Position numbers and translations under genes: made by a program
The notes under the pieces: model-generated
What the model was told of the DNA's origin: nothing
The model's database searches: none
Seen by the model: only the letters and a program-made list of their open reading frames with translations
Assembly: GCA_948470755.1 (NCBI GenBank)
Contig: CAOKPU010000002.1
Span: 1-64,000, forward strand
DNA from: an uncultured Lachnospiraceae bacterium
Lineage (GTDB): Bacteria > Bacillota > Clostridia > Lachnospirales > Lachnospiraceae
Length of the DNA stretch: 64,000 bases
Reading direction: 5' to 3'
Shown here: piece by piece, positions 59,826 through 64,000 of the stretch
Layout: the number at the start of each line of letters is the position of its first letter
Position numbering within the stretch: position 1 is the stretch's first letter

Positions 59826-62800
59826 ATGAAAAAACTAAGAAGTTTGAAACAAGGACTTGTTGCGCTCTTGGTAGCAGCTATGTTGATGAGCAATACCGGA
59901 GTTGCATCGGTAAGCGCAGCTCAGGCCGGAACGGGAACAATGGAGGAAGGGCAGCCTAAAGCGCCGGATGCTTTAGAGGAACAGACCGCCCCGGATACGG
60001 AAGAGGAAGCGCCGCCGTTGGATGAGGAGACGCCGCCATCGGACGAAGAAGTGCCTCCATCCGATGAAGAAACACCGCCGTCGGACGAGGAGACGCCGCC
60101 ATCGGACGAAGAAGCGCCGCCATCCGATGAGGAAGCGCCGCCGTCGGATGAAGAAGCGCCTCCATCCGATGAGGAGATGCCGCCATCGGAAGAGGAAGCA
60201 CCGCCGTCAGAGGAAGAAACTCCTCCATCCGATGAAGAAGCGCCTCCTGCGGATGAGGAAGCGCAGCCTGATGAACAGGCGCCGGGCGATGACGTGATGA
60301 ATGAGGAATTGCTGGATGGGGAGATGTCGGAAGGGAATGTGATCACGGAAATCGAGCTGGACGAAGATTCGATAGAGGCTGTTACAGAGAAGTTAATGGA
60401 TAATGTGCTGATAGAAGAGGATTTGGACTATGTGCTGGGCCGTCCTATGACGCCGGAAGAAGAGGAGGAACAGAAAAGGCTTATAAAAGAATATGTATCC
60501 AGGCTGGTTCCTCTAGTGCCTGATGAGGAAGTGGAAAGCGTCCTGGATTATGGCGAACCGATGGCAAGGGCCGGGGCATTGGAATCCAGTTATGATTCCA
60601 GGAAAAACAATTCTATTACAAGTGTAAAGGATCAGAACTCTTATGGCTCATGCTGGGCGTTTTCTACTATTAACTGTGCGGAATCGTCTTTGATCAGACA
60701 GGGATTAGCTTCACCCACACAGATTGATTTATCGGAACGCCATCTGGTATATTATAATTACCGTTCGGTATGCGATCCTTTGGGAGGTACGGCCGGGGAT
60801 TCCAATCTTCACAGCGGAAGCGTTACAGATATGTTTAATGCGGGAGGGAATTATTCCCATTCCTCCAGGATATTGGCTATGTGGATGGGAGCGGCAAATG
60901 AGAGCGTGGCTCCTTATGGACAGGCATCCACGGCCCTGCCGGATACACAGGGGAGCGCTTATGGGAACAATGCCGCCATTGTGAAAAATGTATACGGCAT
61001 TAATAAAGCGGATGTTTCCCTGGTGAAGCAGGCGATCAAAGACTATGGTTCGGTAGGGATTATGTATTGCGCGCTGGATGGTTACAGCAATTACTATAAT
61101 TCGCAGACGGCTGCGGAATATTGTGATACCTATATGCCGGTAAACCATGCGGTTTCCGTTGTAGGATGGGATGATAACTACAGTGTGAACAACTTCAAGA
61201 CAAAGCCGAAGAATCCAGGGGCCTGGCTGGTAAAGAACAGTTGGGGGACATGGTTTGGAAAAGACGGATACTTCTGGCTTTCTTATGAAGACGCTACGAT
61301 TAACAGTTCGTTTTATGTATTCGATATGCAGCAGAGTTCGCTGTATGATAACAATTATCAATATGACGGGAGCGCATTGGACGCATGGTTTATTGCGAAT
61401 GGCAATGTACAGATTGCCAATGTATTTACCGCCCATGCAAATTACGGGAAAAAGGAAAGCCTGAAAGCAGTTGGTTTTACTTCCGGGGCTGCTAACTGTA
61501 ATTATTCCATACAGATCTACAAGAACCCTGCAAATGCAAATGACCCTGCAAGCGGCACTCCCATGCTGTCTACGCCAAAGACCGGGCAGGCGGCATATGA
61601 AGGATATTATACCGTACCGCTGGGCCAGGAGGTAAAGCTTTCGGACGGAGACACTTTTGCGGTAGTGGTAACTTTGAGTAAGCCGGGCAGCAATATTAAG
61701 GTTATGGTGGAAAACTCGGGAAGCTATGCAGGCTCTTATTCAACGGCCTCCGCGGCAGCCGGCCAGAGCTTCTTTAGGCAGTCTTCTGCGGGAGGCTGGT
61801 ATGACGTAGGCAAAAACGATAATGTTAATGTCAGGGTAAAAGCATTTACCAGCAATGTGAATGAAAACAGCGACGGCATTCCTGTGACAGGGATAACTTT
61901 AAAAGAAAAGACGGCCACGGTAAGCATCGGCGGGACAAAACAATTGACGGCCACGGTAACGCCGGCCAATGCCGCGAACAAGATGGTGTCATGGTCAAGC
62001 TCCGATAACTCGGTGGCTACAGTGGACGCCAGCGGGTTAGTCAAAGGCGTGAAAAACGGCAAGGCGGTCATTACCGCTTCGGCAGGCGGCGGGAAGTTTA
62101 AAGCGGAATGCAGCGTGACTGTGCAGGAAGGCTACACGCATGTAGTCATCTCAGGCTATCGGACGTTGAGCACGGTAGGGAACAGTTATCAGTTCTCCGC
62201 CAAAGTGTATCCGTCAAATATGCCGAATCAAACCGTTACGTGGAGTTCTTCGGATACTTCTGTGGCGAAAGTGGATAAAAACGGTAAAGTAACGGCCATG
62301 GGAACCGGGAAAGCCGTTATCAAAGCGACGGCTAACGGCGATAAATCGGTAGTGGGAACATATGAAGTTACGGTGCCTGTCACACAGATGAACCAAATCA
62401 GGAGTTTTGTGACAAGGATGTATACCAACGTACTGATGCGCGATCCCGATTCCGCCGGATTAAATGACTGGAGCTTACAGTTGGCGGGCAGAATAGTGGA
62501 TGGATGCCGTCTTGCGCAGGGCTTTATCGGAAGCGATGAATTTAAAAACAAAAATGTCAATAACAATACTTATGTAGACATATTATACAAGACATTTTTC
62601 AACCGTCCGGCGGACAGCGGCGGAAAGAAATATTGGCTGAATCTGCTGGAAAATGGGATGAGCCGTGAATATGTCTTAAAGGGATTTGTTAATTCCGATG
62701 AGTTCCAGAAACTTTGCGATTCGTATGGCATCGACAGAGGGGAAATGAAGCTGACGGCCAATAGGGATCAGAACGAAGGCCTGACGATGTTTGTCAACAG

Positions 62801-63119
62801 GATCTATGTGAAAGCATTGGGACGTTCAGGGGAAGCGGCCGGGATAGAAGATTGGACCGGCAGGATCCTCAGGAAAGAAGAGACTCCGGAAAGCGTAGCT
62901 AAGAAATTCTTCTTCTCGCAAGAGTTTGCAAATAAGAAGCTGAACGATACGGAATATGTAAAAGTCCTATATCGGACCTTCATGGACAGGGAGTACGACC
63001 AGGCCGGCCTGAATGACTGGGTAGGACGGCTGGCGAAAGGGACCAGCAGGGAAAAAGTCCTGGAAGGGTTCTCCAAGTCGACGGAATTTGCTAATATTAT
63101 GAAGAGTTATGGGTTGTAA
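59826..63119 (+). CDS. Secreted papain-like protease with Big2 domains and a DUF4214 module
   Basis: This is a 1097-residue protein. A signal peptide (1-35, ending VSAAQA) is followed by a linker with twelve 7-residue repeats (PPSDEEA type, about 63-146), an acidic pro-like segment, and a C1-type cysteine protease domain (about 255-525). Its catalytic set is visible: C276 in YGSCWAF, H441 in VNHAVSVVGW and N471 in VKNSWGT. A lectin-like beta domain (about 530-680) follows, then two Big2 Ig-like domains (about 685-855, LTATVTPANAANKMVSWSS) and a DUF4214 module (about 861-1097). It probably matures or sheds surface proteins, perhaps its DUF4214 neighbours. AGGAGGTAGGG is upstream of the ATG. 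Confidence 0.92.
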   Translation: MKKLRSLKQGLVALLVAAMLMSNTGVASVSAAQAGTGTMEEGQPKAPDALEEQTAPDTEEEAPPLDEETPPSDEEVPPSDEETPPSDEETPPSDEEAPPSDEEAPPSDEEAPPSDEEMPPSEEEAPPSEEETPPSDEEAPPADEEAQPDEQAPGDDVMNEELLDGEMSEGNVITEIELDEDSIEAVTEKLMDNVLIEEDLDYVLGRPMTPEEEEEQKRLIKEYVSRLVPLVPDEEVESVLDYGEPMARAGALESSYDSRKNNSITSVKDQNSYGSCWAFSTINCAESSLIRQGLASPTQIDLSERHLVYYNYRSVCDPLGGTAGDSNLHSGSVTDMFNAGGNYSHSSRILAMWMGAANESVAPYGQASTALPDTQGSAYGNNAAIVKNVYGINKADVSLVKQAIKDYGSVGIMYCALDGYSNYYNSQTAAEYCDTYMPVNHAVSVVGWDDNYSVNNFKTKPKNPGAWLVKNSWGTWFGKDGYFWLSYEDATINSSFYVFDMQQSSLYDNNYQYDGSALDAWFIANGNVQIANVFTAHANYGKKESLKAVGFTSGAANCNYSIQIYKNPANANDPASGTPMLSTPKTGQAAYEGYYTVPLGQEVKLSDGDTFAVVVTLSKPGSNIKVMVENSGSYAGSYSTASAAAGQSFFRQSSAGGWYDVGKNDNVNVRVKAFTSNVNENSDGIPVTGITLKEKTATVSIGGTKQLTATVTPANAANKMVSWSSSDNSVATVDASGLVKGVKNGKAVITASAGGGKFKAECSVTVQEGYTHVVISGYRTLSTVGNSYQFSAKVYPSNMPNQTVTWSSSDTSVAKVDKNGKVTAMGTGKAVIKATANGDKSVVGTYEVTVPVTQMNQIRSFVTRMYTNVLMRDPDSAGLNDWSLQLAGRIVDGCRLAQGFIGSDEFKNKNVNNNTYVDILYKTFFNRPADSGGKKYWLNLLENGMSREYVLKGFVNSDEFQKLCDSYGIDRGEMKLTANRDQNEGLTMFVNRIYVKALGRSGEAAGIEDWTGRILRKEETPESVAKKFFFSQEFANKKLNDTEYVKVLYRTFMDREYDQAGLNDWVGRLAKGTSREKVLEGFSKSTEFANIMKSYGL
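60012..60263 (+). repeat. Twelve in-frame 21-bp coding repeats
   Basis: Units of 21 bp encode PPSDEEA and close variants, giving a stiff acidic linker between the signal peptide and the protease. Their near-identity allows length change without a frameshift. Confidence 0.9.
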
Positions 63120-63151
63120 GAAATGGGCTGACGAAGAATAAAAGGAATGGG

Positions 63152-63189
63152 GTTTCACTAAGGCTGAGTATTTTCAGCCTTAGTGAAAC
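63152..63189 (+). terminator. Strong hairpin terminator
   Basis: GTTTCACTAAGGCTGA (63152-63167) pairs perfectly with 63174-63189 across GTATTT, a 16-bp stem. TAAGTTATTTTT follows. It lies 33 bp after the protease gene and separates it from the O-acyltransferase gene. Confidence 0.82.
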
Positions 63190-63228
63190 TAAGTTATTTT
63201 TAAAGAGACGATAAAGGTGATAAGAGAC

Positions 63229-64000
63229 ATGCTGTTTAATTCATTTGACTTTATTATATTTTTCCCGGTGGTTGTGCTGGTTTATTTTCTGATTCCCCAG
63301 CGCGTCCGTTACGTATGGCTGCTTGTGTGCAGCTATTATTTTTATATGTGCTGGAATGCGAAGTACTCCTTGCTGTTGCTCTTTTCTACGGCGGTGACTT
63401 ACTGCGGCGGCAGGCTGGTGGCAGCGTTGCCGGCAGGAGGGAAGAGAAAGGCGGCATTGGCGGCGAGTGTGCTGCTGAATTTATTCATACTGTTTTTCTT
63501 TAAATACTTTGATTTTGCTGTGGAGAACCTTAACGGCCTGTTGTCATTGTTCCATATCCGCGCGTTGGAACCGCGCTTTTCGTTGCTGCTGCCAGTGGGT
63601 ATCTCGTTCTATATCTTTCAGGCGGTGGGCTATACGGTGGATGTCTACCGTGGAGACATAGGAGCGGAGAAGAACTTTTTAAAGTATGCGTTGTTTGTGT
63701 CGTTTTTTCCTCAGTTGGTGGCCGGCCCTATCGAGCGTTCAGGGAATCTGCTTCGCCAAGTGGGAGAGACGCATAGGTTCAGCTTCGCCAGGATGCGTGA
63801 GGGTCTGCTTGTAATGCTTTGGGGCTATTTCCTGAAGATCGTGATTGCGGATAGGGCGGCGATCTTTGTGGATGCGGTGTATGGGGACTATACCCGGTAT
63901 GGCGGCTGGTATTTGGTGGTGGCCAGCATCTTGTTTTCTTTCCAAATATACGGGGATTTTGCCGGCTATTCTATCATAGCGGTGGGAGCGGCGAAAGTGA
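63229..64000 (+). CDS. MBOAT O-acyltransferase (DltB/AlgI type), 3' end outside the window
   Basis: The first 257 codons of a membrane-bound O-acyltransferase are present. The start MLFNSFDFIIFFPVVVLVYF, then YVWLLVCSYYFYMCWNAKYS, FKYFDFAVENLN, PVGISFYIFQAVGYTVDVYR and FFPQLVAGPIERSGNLL are hallmarks of the AlgI/DltB/PatA branch that acetylates polysaccharides or peptidoglycan on the outer face. The catalytic histidine region lies beyond the window end. ATG 63229 has AAAGGTGAT at a good distance. It suggests that a polymer made here is O-acetylated. Confidence 0.93.
   Translation, partial: MLFNSFDFIIFFPVVVLVYFLIPQRVRYVWLLVCSYYFYMCWNAKYSLLLLFSTAVTYCGGRLVAALPAGGKRKAALAASVLLNLFILFFFKYFDFAVENLNGLLSLFHIRALEPRFSLLLPVGISFYIFQAVGYTVDVYRGDIGAEKNFLKYALFVSFFPQLVAGPIERSGNLLRQVGETHRFSFARMREGLLVMLWGYFLKIVIADRAAIFVDAVYGDYTRYGGWYLVVASILFSFQIYGDFAGYSIIAVGAAKV

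Overview
The window looks like part of a chromosome from a low-to-moderate-G+C, Gram-positive, spore-forming anaerobe of the Lachnospiraceae type (class Clostridia). The evidence is strong AGGAGG-type ribosome sites, frequent GTG and TTG starts, a stand-alone Spo0A-type DNA-binding domain, Gram-positive signal peptides, and several secreted proteins carrying DUF4214 repeats, which are common in that family. I cannot name the species. No rRNA, tRNA, CRISPR array, phage gene or transposase was found. Every protein gene except one is on the + strand.

Layout. (1) 165-33089 is a long glycan assembly region. It holds GT2, GT4, GT11 and GT-D glycosyltransferases, a polysaccharide pyruvyltransferase, a Wzx-like flippase, a PglK-like ABC flippase, two Wzy-like polymerases with extra C-terminal membrane-anchored tails, a radical SAM/SPASM protein, a GH88/105-like hydrolase, UDP-glucose dehydrogenase, two GtrB-like polyprenyl-phosphate sugar synthases and four large GT-C-like or related membrane proteins. 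(2) 33089-33947 is a regulatory gap with the single minus-strand gene (Spo0A C-terminal domain only), its terminator and divergent promoters. (3) 33947-42765 has one GT4 enzyme and then three secreted proteins sharing a DUF4214 module (CAP, Fn3-like and beta-helix types), plus a small cytoplasmic DUF4214 protein. (4) 42903-54936 is a second glycan block with an ABC exporter (Wzm, and Wzt with a C-terminal beta domain), GT4 enzymes, a large three-part glycosyltransferase fusion, a coiled-coil methyltransferase and a GT-C protein. (5) 55087-63119 encodes three more secreted DUF4214 proteins: one of unknown type, a glucosaminidase and a papain-like protease. (6) 63229 to the end is a truncated MBOAT O-acyltransferase gene.

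Blocks are separated by three families of hairpin-rich intergenic repeats, called A, B and C here. All copies lie in the direction of transcription. Several run into neighbouring genes and supply the last codons, the stop codon, the ribosome site or the start region. Copies of A differ by paired changes that keep the stems intact and carry different extra hairpins at one fixed place, so A is probably a structured RNA element within a very long surface-polysaccharide transcript.

Working model (inference): the enzymes build one or more undecaprenyl-linked surface polymers that are decorated outside the membrane, pyruvylated and perhaps acetylated. The DUF4214 proteins, which have no LPXTG or other sorting signal and share a module of nearly constant length (about 238 residues), may be held at the surface by that polymer, much as SLH-domain proteins bind pyruvylated wall polymer.
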